Below are positions 43,903 to 52,450 of a DNA stretch of 64,000 nucleotides, piece by piece. Within the stretch, counting starts at the first letter, position 1. Each line of letters starts with the position of its first letter. The stretch spans positions 24,981-88,980 of the forward strand of contig JAUNHW010000002.1 in assembly GCA_030523775.1 (NCBI GenBank), read 5' to 3'. The position numbers and the translations under genes are program-made. The DNA is from Akkermansia sp. GTDB lineage: Bacteria; Verrucomicrobiota; Verrucomicrobiia; Verrucomicrobiales; Akkermansiaceae. The notes below the pieces were generated by a model that saw nothing but the letters and a program-made list of their open reading frames with translations, ran no database searches and was not told where the DNA came from.

Positions 43903-43989
43903 ATCTGTTTGCTTTGGTTGATGTTATTGTTTGATTCTCGTTTGATACGAAAGGATGAGGCTGGGGCGTGCGACACCCCTGCACGCGCG

Positions 43990-44018
43990 ATTATATAGCG
44001 TACGCGGACAAAAGGCAA
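43990..44018 (-). promoter_or_regulatory. strong promoter of the giant surface gene
   Basis: TTGCCT (44018-44013), 17 bases, TATAAT (43995-43990), the only perfect -10 noted here. Leader of about 80 bases to the ATG at 43902. Confidence 0.75.
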
Positions 44019-44250
44019 GCGCAAACCGAAAGTTTTGTTCCGTTTATCGCGCAAAATGTGCAAATTCCTTGAAAAACCAATGAAAAATTTTTGCCAGGCG
44101 CGGGGCACGGCTTCGCTGGCCATCGCCGGGGCCTTCGGGAGTAATACGTTCCGGGGCAGGGCCAACACGCTGCGCGGTTGGTCAATCGCCCTTACCGCGC
44201 TGCAAGCGGCGCGCCCTAAACGGGGCCGTCGGGCGCTTTCCGTGGTGGGC
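44019..44250. other. gene-free stretch between the giant gene promoter and the RAYT element
   Basis: With the giant gene leader (43903-43989) and the left inverted end (44251-44392) this makes a gene-free run of about 490 bases. The 44019-44250 part is GC-rich with several short hairpins (for example around ggccatcgccggggcc at 44118-44134, echoed on the far side of the element near 45121-45137). No plausible gene is seen. Confidence 0.6.
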
Positions 44251-44345
44251 GTGGTTGGTATGCAAACCGACCCCGAATCCACCCCGCGCAAGGCGGGGTT
44301 ATGTGGTGTGTATGCGGGGGTGGTTACCCCCAGGGCTCCCGCCCT

Positions 44346-44392
44346 GGGCTAAATTTGAGTGCGCCACCGGGTGGCTTTGAGCTAGCCGCGCC
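44346..44392 (+). repeat. inner inverted repeat, left copy
   Basis: 47 bases from gggctaaatttgagt to tagccgcgcc, containing the hairpin gccaccgggtggc. The gene stop begins at its last base. Confidence 0.85.
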
Positions 44393-44901
44393 TACCGGCG
44401 CGGGACATAGACGATGTCATTGACGCAGGCGTCAATGACGGAACGATACGCCTCCGCGTCGTCAATGTAGATTTCATTGGATGCCGTTTCGTGAAAGCGT
44501 TTCAACCGCTCTAGCTCCTGCTCCGCGGTTTCGCGGGTGTGGTGTCGTGCCTGATTGGCGATGTAATGCACCACATCCTTGCGGATGGACGCGCTCACGG
44601 AGAAATAGCCGTAGCCCTGCTGCCACGAAAAACCGGAATAGCAGCGGTTGGTGGTCTTGAGCCACCGGGACGAAACAGCCTTGAGCGTGCGCACGATATC
44701 CGCCGGTGCCTTGTCCAGGGGAAAATTGCCGAGCAGATGGATATGGTCCTCCACGCCGCCAACCACCGGACATTGAATTTTGTTTTCTCGAGCCAGGGTC
44801 GCCAAATATGCATGAACCCTTTTCAGGTCGCACGGCCTGATGGTCCGTCTGCCCGTATGGAACACGATATGCACATGATTTTGGTAATAGGAGTGGCTCA
44901 T
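44392..44901 (-). CDS. IS200-like Y1 transposase / REP-associated tyrosine transposase (RAYT)
   Basis: 169 residues from the ATG at 44901. The HUH motif is GVEDHIHLL; catalytic Tyr is probably in VVHYIANQARHH; HVHIVFHTG and FSWQQGYGYFSVS are family landmarks. Such enzymes nick and join single-stranded DNA at hairpins. It is intact and has its own promoter, and hairpin-rich inverted ends flank it, as RAYT genes are flanked by REP sequences. In-frame start at 44937 is inside the promoter. Confidence 0.88.
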   Translation of the reverse strand: MSHSYYQNHVHIVFHTGRRTIRPCDLKRVHAYLATLARENKIQCPVVGGVEDHIHLLGNFPLDKAPADIVRTLKAVSSRWLKTTNRCYSGFSWQQGYGYFSVSASIRKDVVHYIANQARHHTRETAEQELERLKRFHETASNEIYIDDAEAYRSVIDACVNDIVYVPRR

Positions 44902-44908
44902 GCCTTGT

Positions 44909-44937
44909 ATCCTACCAAACAAGGCATTCCCGGTCAA
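44909..44937 (-). promoter_or_regulatory. RAYT promoter, near-zero leader
   Basis: TTGACC (44937-44932), 17 bases, TAGGAT (44914-44909), then 7 bases to the ATG at 44901. Confidence 0.65.
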
Positions 44938-44968
44938 CCGCCCAATTCATCCTTCCCCCGCGCCGCAT

Positions 44969-45015
44969 GGCGCGGCTAACCTAAAGCCACCCGGTGGCGT
45001 ACTCAAATTTAGCCC
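44969..45015 (-). repeat. inner inverted repeat, right copy
   Basis: 47 bases, reverse complement of the left copy with 4 mismatches. It lies 32 bases beyond the -35 box of the transposase-like gene. Confidence 0.85.
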
Positions 45016-45102
45016 CAGGTGGAAACCTGGGGGGTGTCCCCATCCGCATATACAACTAACGGAACCCCGCCTTGGGCGGGGTGGATACACGCCCCCGCAT
45101 GC

Positions 45103-45750
45103 CTACCAACCACCCTTTAACCCCGCCATCGCCGGGGCGCTCTGCGCGCCGTAGGACATGGAATCGATGAGTTCGCGGCATTCACGGTAGGAGAGGCGGT
45201 AGGTCTCGCCCGCCACCGCGGGCTTGCCCAGTCTCTGGTGGTCGTAGTCGTCCAGCAGGCGGAGGGATTCCGCGTACTGCTGCACCACATCCAACACCTG
45301 ACCGGTATCCAGCTGGTGCTCCACGCGCTTCATGACCTTCAGCACGCACGACAAGTCATCCAGGCGGTGGCGGTTGGCGGCGTAGCCCTGCAGCAGGTAG
45401 TTGCGGAGCACGCCGTTTGCCCAGCGCCGGAACTGCACGCCGCGCGCGGATTTCACGCGGTAGCCCACGGAAATGATCATGTCCAGGTTGTAGTAGGCCA
45501 CCTGTCGCACGACCTGCCTTTCACCTTCCTGTTGAACTGTCGCAAAATTTGCGACAGTTGAATCTTCCAGCTCTTCTTTCAATGCGTTGGAGATGTGCTT
45601 GCCGATGGTTTTGACATCGCGGTCGAACAGCTCCGCCATCTGCTGGCGGTTCAACCACACGGTGTCCTGGCGGGCATCCACCAGCACGGGAAGCACCAAC
45701 TCTCCGTCATGGAAAGTCAGCCGGGTGGGAATCTGGGTGTTGGGGTTCAT
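45103..45750 (-). CDS. RhuM-family protein, C-terminally truncated
   Basis: 215 residues from the ATG at 45750. The RhuM domain is clear: LPVLVDARQDTVWLNRQQMAELFDRDVKTIGKHI, YYNLDMIISVGYRVKSARGVQFRRWANGVLRNYLLQGYA. The linker SLRLLDDYDHQ and YRECRELIDSM is the part that precedes a Fic/Doc domain in longer RhuM proteins. Homology then stops; the tail APAMAGLKGGW and stop lie in the RAYT element edge. The Fic/Doc part (with its HPFxxGNGR motif) is not found nearby. RhuM function is not established. Confidence 0.8.
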   Translation of the reverse strand: MNPNTQIPTRLTFHDGELVLPVLVDARQDTVWLNRQQMAELFDRDVKTIGKHISNALKEELEDSTVANFATVQQEGERQVVRQVAYYNLDMIISVGYRVKSARGVQFRRWANGVLRNYLLQGYAANRHRLDDLSCVLKVMKRVEHQLDTGQVLDVVQQYAESLRLLDDYDHQRLGKPAVAGETYRLSYRECRELIDSMSYGAQSAPAMAGLKGGW

Positions 45751-45757
45751 GCACAGC

Positions 45758-45786
45758 ATGATACCACTCGACCTTGCCTTTGTCAC
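45758..45786 (-). promoter_or_regulatory. rhuM promoter, near-zero leader
   Basis: GTGACA (45786-45781), 17 bases, TATCAT (45763-45758), then 7 bases to the ATG at 45750. Confidence 0.6.
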
Positions 45787-45865
45787 GCGCGGAATCCGGC
45801 GTGTGCACCCAAATCCGCAAAGCAAGGTGACGTTCTTTAGGCTTTTCCGCGTGGGGCGGCGGGGC

Positions 45866-45871
45866 TAGAAT
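45866..45871 (+). promoter_or_regulatory. uvrA -10 box, near-zero leader
   Basis: TAGAAT, 7 bases before the ATG at 45879. The -35 is weak (TTTTCC at 45844-45849, 16-base spacer). Confidence 0.45.
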
Positions 45872-45878
45872 GGCGGGT

Positions 45879-48800
45879 ATGAAGCGCAAGGGGGACAGGG
45901 CCATCCATATACGCGGGGCGCGCGAGCACAACCTGCAGGGGGTGGATGTGGATATACCGCTGGGGGGCATCACGGTGGTGACCGGGCCGAGCGGGAGCGG
46001 CAAGACCTCGCTAGCCATGGGCACGCTGTACGCGGAGGGCCAGAGGCGCTATGTGGAAACGTTTTCGCCGTACGTGCGGCAGTTCATGGACCGCATGGAC
46101 CGCCCGCTGGTGGACGCCGTGGAGAACGTGCCGCCCGCCATTGCGCTGGGCCAGCGCAACTCCGTCAAAAACTCCCGCTCCACGGTGGGCACCATGACCG
46201 GGATGAACGAGTACCTGAAGCTCATCTTCTCCCGCATTGCCGTGGGGCGCGATGCCGAGGGCCGCGTGGTGAAGCCCGCCACCCCGCAGGACGTGGCGGA
46301 CGAATTGCTGTCCGCCCACGCGGGCGAGGACGCGGTGGTGGCGTTCGCGGTGCAGCCGGTGGGCACGCATGCGGAGATGTGCCGCGCGCTGGAGGCGCAG
46401 GGCTACCTGCGCGCACTCTGCGGCGGCGAGGTGCTGCGTCTGTCGGAGTCGGATGCCGCACAGCTGGGCACGGAACGCTGGCTGGTGGTGCAGGACCGCA
46501 TCCGCCTGGCGGCGGAATCGCGCGTGCGCCTGATGGAGGCGCTGGAGACGGCCATGCACCTGGGGCAGGATGCGGCGTTCGTCTCCCTGCGCGGCAAGGA
46601 CGGCGCGTGGCAGGAACCGCGCGAGCACCGCTGCGACTGGTACCCGCTGCCGGAGCCGCGCCCCGGCCTGTTCAGCGGCAATTCCCCGCTGGGCGCGTGC
46701 CCCGCGTGCAAGGGCTACGGCCGCGCCATCGCGTACGACTACGACAAGGGCATCGTCCCGGAGCTGAGCATCAAAGACGGAGCGCTGAAGATGATCTCGT
46801 CCGCCACGCTCTCCGCCTGCTACCGCGACTTCGTGCGCGTCAACAAGAAGGAGAAGGCCGTGCGCATGGACGTGCCGTGGAACAAGCTCACGCAGAGGGA
46901 GCGTGATTTCGTGCTGTACGGCAACTGCGGCGACCTGGACCCATGGGAGGCGTACGACGCCGGGCGCTGGTACGGCTACAAGGGGATCTTCGACGACATG
47001 GAGAAGCACGCGCACAAGATGACCGTGCGCATCTTCCTGGCATACTACCGCGTGTACCGCGTGTGCCCGGAATGCCACGGCGGGCGCCTGCGCCCGGAGG
47101 CCCTGGCCTTCACCATCGGCGGGCTGAGCGTGCCGCAGGTGCAGGCGCTCCCCATGGAGGAGCTGCTGCCCTGGCTGGACGAGCATGTGCTGCCCGCCGC
47201 GGAGCACGACCGCTCGCTCTCTCAGGCCGTGCACGAGCTGCGCAGCCGCGTGGCGTACCTGTGCGACGTCGGCCTGGGCTACATTGCATCCAACCGCCTC
47301 ACGCGGTCGCTGAGCGGCGGCGAAATCGAGCGCGTGAGCCTCACCGCGTGCCTGGGCGCCGCGCTCACCGAAACGCTTTTCGTGCTGGACGAGCCGACCG
47401 TGGGGCTGCACCTGCGCGACACCGCGCGGCTTATCGCCGCCATGCGCCGGCTCTCGCGCCGCGGCAACACGCTCGTGGTGGTGGAGCATGAGGAAGCCGT
47501 GATGCGCGCCGCGGACCACCTGGTGGACATGGGACCCGCCAGCGGCAGCGGCGGCGGGCGGCTGATGTATTCCGGCAATCCGGCGGGCATCCTGAAGCAT
47601 GACGAGTCTCTCACCGGGCTGTACCTGAGCGGCAAGCGGGAGGTGCCCATCCCCGCACGCCGCCGCATGGGCAAGGGCCGCATCCGCATCACCGGCGCCA
47701 ACTGCCACAACCTGAAAAACTTCTCCGTGGACATCCCGCTGGGCGTGTACAACTGCCTCACCGGCGTGTCCGGCAGCGGCAAGAGCACGCTGGCTTGCCA
47801 GGTGCTGTACGGCTCCGTTCATCCGGAAACGCTGGACGACGAGGAGGAGGTGAAGGTGAAATCCATCAGCGGGCTGGACAAGGTGCGCGAGGTGGTGCTG
47901 GTGGACCAGAGCCCCATCATGCGCACGCCGCGCTCCACACCCGCCGTGTACATCGGCATCTTCAACGACATGCGCGAGCTCCTTTGCGACGAACCCGCCG
48001 CCAAGGCGCGCGGCTTGAAGCCCGGCTACTTCTCGTTCAACTGCGAGGGCGGGCGCTGCCCGCGCTGCGCCGGGCTAGGCGTGGAGAAGGTGGAAATGCA
48101 GTTCCTCTCCGATATCTACGTACCCTGCGCGCTCTGCCACGGCACGCGCTACACACCCGCCGCCCTCTCCATCACCCACCACGGCCTCAGCATTGCAGAC
48201 ATGCTGGCCATGGACGTGCACAGCGCGCTGCGGTTCTTCGCTGAGCACGGCAGCGCGCGTGCCCGCCGCATTGCGCAGCGTCTCCGGCTGCTGAAGGACG
48301 TGGGGCTGGGGCACCTCACGCTCGGCCAGCCGCTCAACACGCTTTCCGGCGGCGAGAACCAGCGCCTCAAGCTCGCGCAGATACTCACGGAGACCGAAGG
48401 CGCATCCGCCGAGGCGCGCGGCGGCCGCCTGCTCATCCTGGACGAGCCCGGCACGGGCCTGCACTTCCGCGACATCGAGGTGCTGCTGCGCGTGTTCAAG
48501 GACTTGGTGGACCAGGGCAACACCCTGCTCGTCATCGAGCACAACATGGAGCTCATCAAGTGCGCCGACCACGTCATCGACCTCGGCCCGGAGGGCGGCA
48601 CTGGCGGCGGCAACATTGTGGCGCAGGGCACGCCGGAGGAGGTGGCAGCCTGCCCGCACGGCTACACCGCGCGCTACCTCGCCGCCGCCCTGCACCGGGA
48701 TGTGGACGAGCTGCCCAGTGCCGCCGCGGAGGATTTCGACCCCGCCGTGCCGGAGGGCGTCATCGCCCTGCGCGGCGCGCGTCACCACCAGCTCAAGAAT

Positions 48801-51398
48801 ATCGACGTGGACATCCCGCGCGACGAGATGACCGTGGTCACCGGGCTCTCCGGCAGCGGCAAGAGCACCCTCGCGTTCGACATCGTCTTTGCGGAGGGCC
48901 AGAAGCGCTTCATGGACGTCATGAGCCCGTACGCGCGCCAGTTCACCGAGCAGATGGAGGTGCCGGACATCGACCGCATCACGGGCATCCCGCCCACCGT
49001 CGCCATCGAGCAGAACAGGTCGCGCGGCGGCTGCAAGTCCACCGTGGGCACGGTCACGGAAATCTGGCAGCACCTGCGCCTGCTGTACGCCAAGCTGGGC
49101 CAGGCGCACTGCCCCCAATGCGGCGTGCCCGTGGGGCGGCGCTCGCCGGAGGAGATAGAAGCCCTGGTGGAGCAGGAGATAGCGGCGCGCCCCGCCAGCC
49201 TGATGATTGCCGCGCCCGTGGTGCGCAACCGCAAGGGCCACTATGCGGACCTGGCACGCTGGGCCGCCAAGAAGAAATACCCCTATCTGCGCGCAGACGG
49301 CCGCCTGGTGGCGCCGGACGAATTCACGCCGCTGGACCGCTACTCCAACCACGATGTGGATATCGTGCTGGGTGAAATCCGCGTGAAGGGCAACCGCATC
49401 TCGCTGAACGGCGCCGCGTGCGACCACGCCGCGCTGCAGGAGCTGGTGGCCCGCGCGCTGGAGATGGGCGACGGCTTCATCCGCCTCATCAAGGGCAAGA
49501 AGGACCAGCTCATCGGCACGCGTCTCACCTGCCCGCAATGCGGCGAAAGCTACGCCGACCCCGAGCCGTCCACGTTCTCGTTCAACTCGCCGCGCGGGTG
49601 GTGCCCGCACTGCATGGGCCACGGCCGCGTGGGCGCCGCACGCTTCAAGGACAAGGAGGACGACCGCCAGAGCATGCTGGAGGCAGAGCTCCACTACGAC
49701 CGCGATGTGGAGCGCGCCGCCGCCAAGAGCGAGGAGGGCGACACCTGCCCCGTCTGCCACGGCATGCGCCTCAACCCCTTCGCCCTCGGCGTCACGCTGG
49801 ATGGCCTGAACATCGCGCAAATCGGCGACATGTCCGCGGAGCAGGCGCTGCGCCGCGTGGGCGAGTGGAAGTTCAAGGGGCGCGATGCCGAGATAGCGCG
49901 CAACGTGGTGGCGGAGATTGTGCCGCGCCTGAAATTCCTGCAGCGCGTGGGCCTGGGCTACCTTTCGCTCATGCGCCCGGCCACCACGCTCAGCGGCGGC
50001 GAGACCCAGCGCATCCGCCTGGCCGCCCAGCTCGGTTCGGAGCTTCGCGGCGTGCTCTACGTGCTGGACGAGCCGACCATCGGCCTCCATCCGCAGGACA
50101 ACTCGCGCCTGCTGGAAACGCTTTCCGACCTGAAGCGCCGCGGCAACACCCTACTGGTGGTGGAGCACGATGAGGACACCATGCGCGCCGCAGACCGCAT
50201 CATCGATTTGGGCCCCGGCGCGGGCATCCACGGCGGCGAGGTGGTGGCACAGGGCTCCTTCGCACAGGTGGCGCGCAACAGGAAATCCGTGACGGGACAG
50301 GCCCTGCGCGACCACGCGCAACACCCCTTCTGCGGCAAGTGGCTGCCCGTGAAGGACGCGGAGTGGCTGGAGGTGGACAACTGCACGCTGCACAACCTGC
50401 GCGGCGTGAACCTGCGCATCCCGCGTGCGCGCCTCACCGTGGTCACCGGACCCAGCGGCGCCGGCAAGACCTCGCTCATATCGGAAACGCTCGCACCCGC
50501 CGTGCGCGTGGCGCTCGGCGAGAAAATACCGCGCGCCGACCGCGCCTGGGGCGACACCCGCGGGCTCAAGTCCGTGCGCGCCATCTACGGCGTGGACCAA
50601 TCACCCATCGGCAAGACCCCGCGCTCCACGCCCGCCACCTACATCGGCATCTTCAACGAAATCCGCGAGCTCTTCGCCCAGAGCGCGGACGCCCGCCGCA
50701 TGGGGTTCGATGCCGGCCGCTTCTCGTTCAACACCTCCGCCGGGCATTGCCCGGACTGCAAGGGCATGGGCTACATCCGCCAGGAGATGGACTTCCTGCC
50801 GCCCTGCATCGTGCCGTGCGAGACCTGCCGTGGCAGCCGCTACAACTCCCGCACGCTCCAGGTGCGCTACAAGGGCAAGACCATTGCCGAGGTGCTGGAC
50901 ATGAACATGGAGGAGGCCGCGGAGTTTTTCGAGGGCCAGCCGCGACTGGCGGACCCGCTGAAGCTGCTGTGCGAGACCGGGCTGGGCTATCTCACGCTCG
51001 GCCAGGCCAGCAACACCCTCTCCGGCGGCGAGGCCCAGCGCATCAAGCTGGTGGCGGAGCTCATCAAGGGTCGCCGCGCCGTCATTTCCGCCATCCGCAG
51101 GGGCAAATCCCTCCCGCAGGACCTCTACGTGATTGAGGAACCCACCATCGGCCTCCACCCGCACGATGTCCGCCGCCTGGTGCAAGTCCTCCGCAAGCTC
51201 GTGGAGATGGGCAACACCGTGGTAGTGATAGAGCACAACCTGGAGCTCATCTGCGAGGCCGACTACGTCATCGACCTGGGCCCCGGCGCCGGAGAGAACG
51301 GCGGCACCATCATGGCCCAGGGCACGGTGGCGCAGCTGGCCAAATCAAGGAAGGCCCCCACCGCTCCCTTCATCCGCCAGGAGCTGGGGAGGGGGTGA
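45879..51398 (+). CDS. uvrA: double-length excinuclease ABC subunit A (two UvrA copies fused)
   Basis: 1839 residues, twice a normal UvrA (about 940). Four ABC modules in order: Walker A near residues 36, 629, 989 and 1524 (GPSGSGKTS, GVSGSGKST, GLSGSGKST, GPSGAGKTS); signatures near 478, 822, 1371 and 1714 (LSGGE followed by IER, NQR, TQR, AQR). Zinc knuckles (CPACKGYG, CPRCAGLG, CPQCG, CPHCMGHG, CPDCKGMG) recur in each half. UvrA scans DNA for bulky damage and loads UvrB; a normal UvrA dimerises, so this chain may act as an intramolecular dimer. Chlamydia UvrA has the same plan. An ATG at 45870 overlaps the -10 box. Confidence 0.95.
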   Translation: MKRKGDRAIHIRGAREHNLQGVDVDIPLGGITVVTGPSGSGKTSLAMGTLYAEGQRRYVETFSPYVRQFMDRMDRPLVDAVENVPPAIALGQRNSVKNSRSTVGTMTGMNEYLKLIFSRIAVGRDAEGRVVKPATPQDVADELLSAHAGEDAVVAFAVQPVGTHAEMCRALEAQGYLRALCGGEVLRLSESDAAQLGTERWLVVQDRIRLAAESRVRLMEALETAMHLGQDAAFVSLRGKDGAWQEPREHRCDWYPLPEPRPGLFSGNSPLGACPACKGYGRAIAYDYDKGIVPELSIKDGALKMISSATLSACYRDFVRVNKKEKAVRMDVPWNKLTQRERDFVLYGNCGDLDPWEAYDAGRWYGYKGIFDDMEKHAHKMTVRIFLAYYRVYRVCPECHGGRLRPEALAFTIGGLSVPQVQALPMEELLPWLDEHVLPAAEHDRSLSQAVHELRSRVAYLCDVGLGYIASNRLTRSLSGGEIERVSLTACLGAALTETLFVLDEPTVGLHLRDTARLIAAMRRLSRRGNTLVVVEHEEAVMRAADHLVDMGPASGSGGGRLMYSGNPAGILKHDESLTGLYLSGKREVPIPARRRMGKGRIRITGANCHNLKNFSVDIPLGVYNCLTGVSGSGKSTLACQVLYGSVHPETLDDEEEVKVKSISGLDKVREVVLVDQSPIMRTPRSTPAVYIGIFNDMRELLCDEPAAKARGLKPGYFSFNCEGGRCPRCAGLGVEKVEMQFLSDIYVPCALCHGTRYTPAALSITHHGLSIADMLAMDVHSALRFFAEHGSARARRIAQRLRLLKDVGLGHLTLGQPLNTLSGGENQRLKLAQILTETEGASAEARGGRLLILDEPGTGLHFRDIEVLLRVFKDLVDQGNTLLVIEHNMELIKCADHVIDLGPEGGTGGGNIVAQGTPEEVAACPHGYTARYLAAALHRDVDELPSAAAEDFDPAVPEGVIALRGARHHQLKNIDVDIPRDEMTVVTGLSGSGKSTLAFDIVFAEGQKRFMDVMSPYARQFTEQMEVPDIDRITGIPPTVAIEQNRSRGGCKSTVGTVTEIWQHLRLLYAKLGQAHCPQCGVPVGRRSPEEIEALVEQEIAARPASLMIAAPVVRNRKGHYADLARWAAKKKYPYLRADGRLVAPDEFTPLDRYSNHDVDIVLGEIRVKGNRISLNGAACDHAALQELVARALEMGDGFIRLIKGKKDQLIGTRLTCPQCGESYADPEPSTFSFNSPRGWCPHCMGHGRVGAARFKDKEDDRQSMLEAELHYDRDVERAAAKSEEGDTCPVCHGMRLNPFALGVTLDGLNIAQIGDMSAEQALRRVGEWKFKGRDAEIARNVVAEIVPRLKFLQRVGLGYLSLMRPATTLSGGETQRIRLAAQLGSELRGVLYVLDEPTIGLHPQDNSRLLETLSDLKRRGNTLLVVEHDEDTMRAADRIIDLGPGAGIHGGEVVAQGSFAQVARNRKSVTGQALRDHAQHPFCGKWLPVKDAEWLEVDNCTLHNLRGVNLRIPRARLTVVTGPSGAGKTSLISETLAPAVRVALGEKIPRADRAWGDTRGLKSVRAIYGVDQSPIGKTPRSTPATYIGIFNEIRELFAQSADARRMGFDAGRFSFNTSAGHCPDCKGMGYIRQEMDFLPPCIVPCETCRGSRYNSRTLQVRYKGKTIAEVLDMNMEEAAEFFEGQPRLADPLKLLCETGLGYLTLGQASNTLSGGEAQRIKLVAELIKGRRAVISAIRRGKSLPQDLYVIEEPTIGLHPHDVRRLVQVLRKLVEMGNTVVVIEHNLELICEADYVIDLGPGAGENGGTIMAQGTVAQLAKSRKAPTAPFIRQELGRG

Positions 51399-51429
51399 AA
51401 TCCGCGCCCTGCATGCCAGAAATCACCCC

Positions 51430-51458
51430 TTGACGCACGGGCGGGATGGGAGTATACA
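51430..51458 (+). promoter_or_regulatory. lpxR-like gene promoter, near-zero leader
   Basis: TTGACG (51430-51435), 17 bases, TATACA (51453-51458), then 9 bases to the ATG at 51468. Confidence 0.62.
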
Positions 51459-51467
51459 GGTGGCGTT

Positions 51468-52445
51468 ATGAGCATGATCCCTTGGGTTGTGATGGCAGTC
51501 ATGCACACGGCTGCCTATTATACAAACCCCATAGCAAAGCCGGGCGACCCCGGCTACACGGCTGCGCCGCAAAACCACTTCCGCGTGGGGTTTGAAAACG
51601 ATTGCGCCTTCAACAAGGACAGGAACTACTCGCACGGCACGCGTTTCGAGTACGTGCGCGACATAGCGGGCACGAACCACAGTTTCGGACTCTCGCTCAT
51701 GCAGAACATCTACACCCCGGAACACCGCGCGCGGCACGCCATTCAGAACGAGCACCCGTACGCCGGATACCTGGCCGTTGGCGGGGCCTACCTGCGGCGC
51801 GGGCAGTACGTGGGCAGCTCCACGGAATTCCAGCTGGGAGCCACCGGCAACGCCTCCTTCGCCAGGGATGCGCAGCGCTTTATCCACACCATCGGCCACA
51901 TGTACCAGTGGCACGGCTGGAAGGACCAGGTGCCCTCCGAGCTCACCATCCAGCTCACCTCCCGCCAGGACTTCCGCCTGCCGTGGCTGGAAACGCAAAC
52001 GCGCGGCGGCTGGCAAACAGATGGACTGCTCTTCACCCGCGAGGCCGTGGGCACCTTCAGCATTGCCGGCGGCGTGGGCTTTTCCTTCCGCTTCGGCCGC
52101 TACCTGCCGCAGAACATGCGCGTGAACGGCATGGAGGCCGCCAATTTCGGCAAGGGGCTCATCGATTCCGGCACCTACCACCCGGAGGATGCCTCCTACT
52201 TCATGGTGGTGCAGGGCGAGCTGGACTACGTGGCGCGCGACCTCACGGTTGACGGCGGCGTGTTCCACCACTTCGACCACAAGACCTGCAGCCGCACACC
52301 GTGGCAGTTCCACGGGCAGTTCGGCCTTGGGGCAGCATACCACGGCATCGACTACTTTGCGGGCGCGCTCTTGTTCAGCCGCACCTACCGCACGCAGGAC
52401 AAGAATTCCCTGGTGGGCACGTTCGCCGTCTCCTGGAACTGGTAA
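51468..52445 (+). CDS. lpxR: LpxR-family outer-membrane lipid A deacylase
   Basis: 325 residues. The LpxR/DUF2219 opening FENDCAFNKDRNYSHGTRFEY supplies the Asn-Asp pair and the Ser/Thr turn of the calcium site, and HTIGHMYQWHGWKDQ holds the probable catalytic His. Amphipathic strands continue to a terminal aromatic (VSWNW) as in outer-membrane barrels. The N-terminal helix is short, so the signal peptide is atypical. LpxR removes the 3' acyloxyacyl group of lipid A, lowering immune recognition; this activity is inferred. Confidence 0.85.
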   Translation: MSMIPWVVMAVMHTAAYYTNPIAKPGDPGYTAAPQNHFRVGFENDCAFNKDRNYSHGTRFEYVRDIAGTNHSFGLSLMQNIYTPEHRARHAIQNEHPYAGYLAVGGAYLRRGQYVGSSTEFQLGATGNASFARDAQRFIHTIGHMYQWHGWKDQVPSELTIQLTSRQDFRLPWLETQTRGGWQTDGLLFTREAVGTFSIAGGVGFSFRFGRYLPQNMRVNGMEAANFGKGLIDSGTYHPEDASYFMVVQGELDYVARDLTVDGGVFHHFDHKTCSRTPWQFHGQFGLGAAYHGIDYFAGALLFSRTYRTQDKNSLVGTFAVSWNW

Positions 52446-52450
52446 GGCAC

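Larger units (their letters stand above)
44251..45113 (-). mobile_element. IS200-like/RAYT element with ~140-bp imperfect inverted ends
   Basis: Outer arms 44251-44392 and 44969-45113 are imperfect reverse complements that begin gtggttggta. Each contains three hairpins, built on accccgc...gcgggg, cccag...ctggg and gccaccgggtggc. The inner 47 bases of each arm (44346-44392 and 44969-45015) match at 43 positions. The transposase-like gene lies exactly between them. The right arm supplies the stop codon of the truncated rhuM gene. Confidence 0.8.

Noticed and set aside
44035..44352. Small plus-strand ORF next to the RAYT element
   Set aside because: It overlaps the hairpin-rich inverted end and lacks a ribosome site, promoter or recognisable domain.
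48075..50090. 671-codon minus-strand frame inside uvrA
   Set aside because: Composition (His/Arg/Ala/Val-rich) is that of an antisense shadow, and the opposite strand holds conserved ABC motifs throughout.
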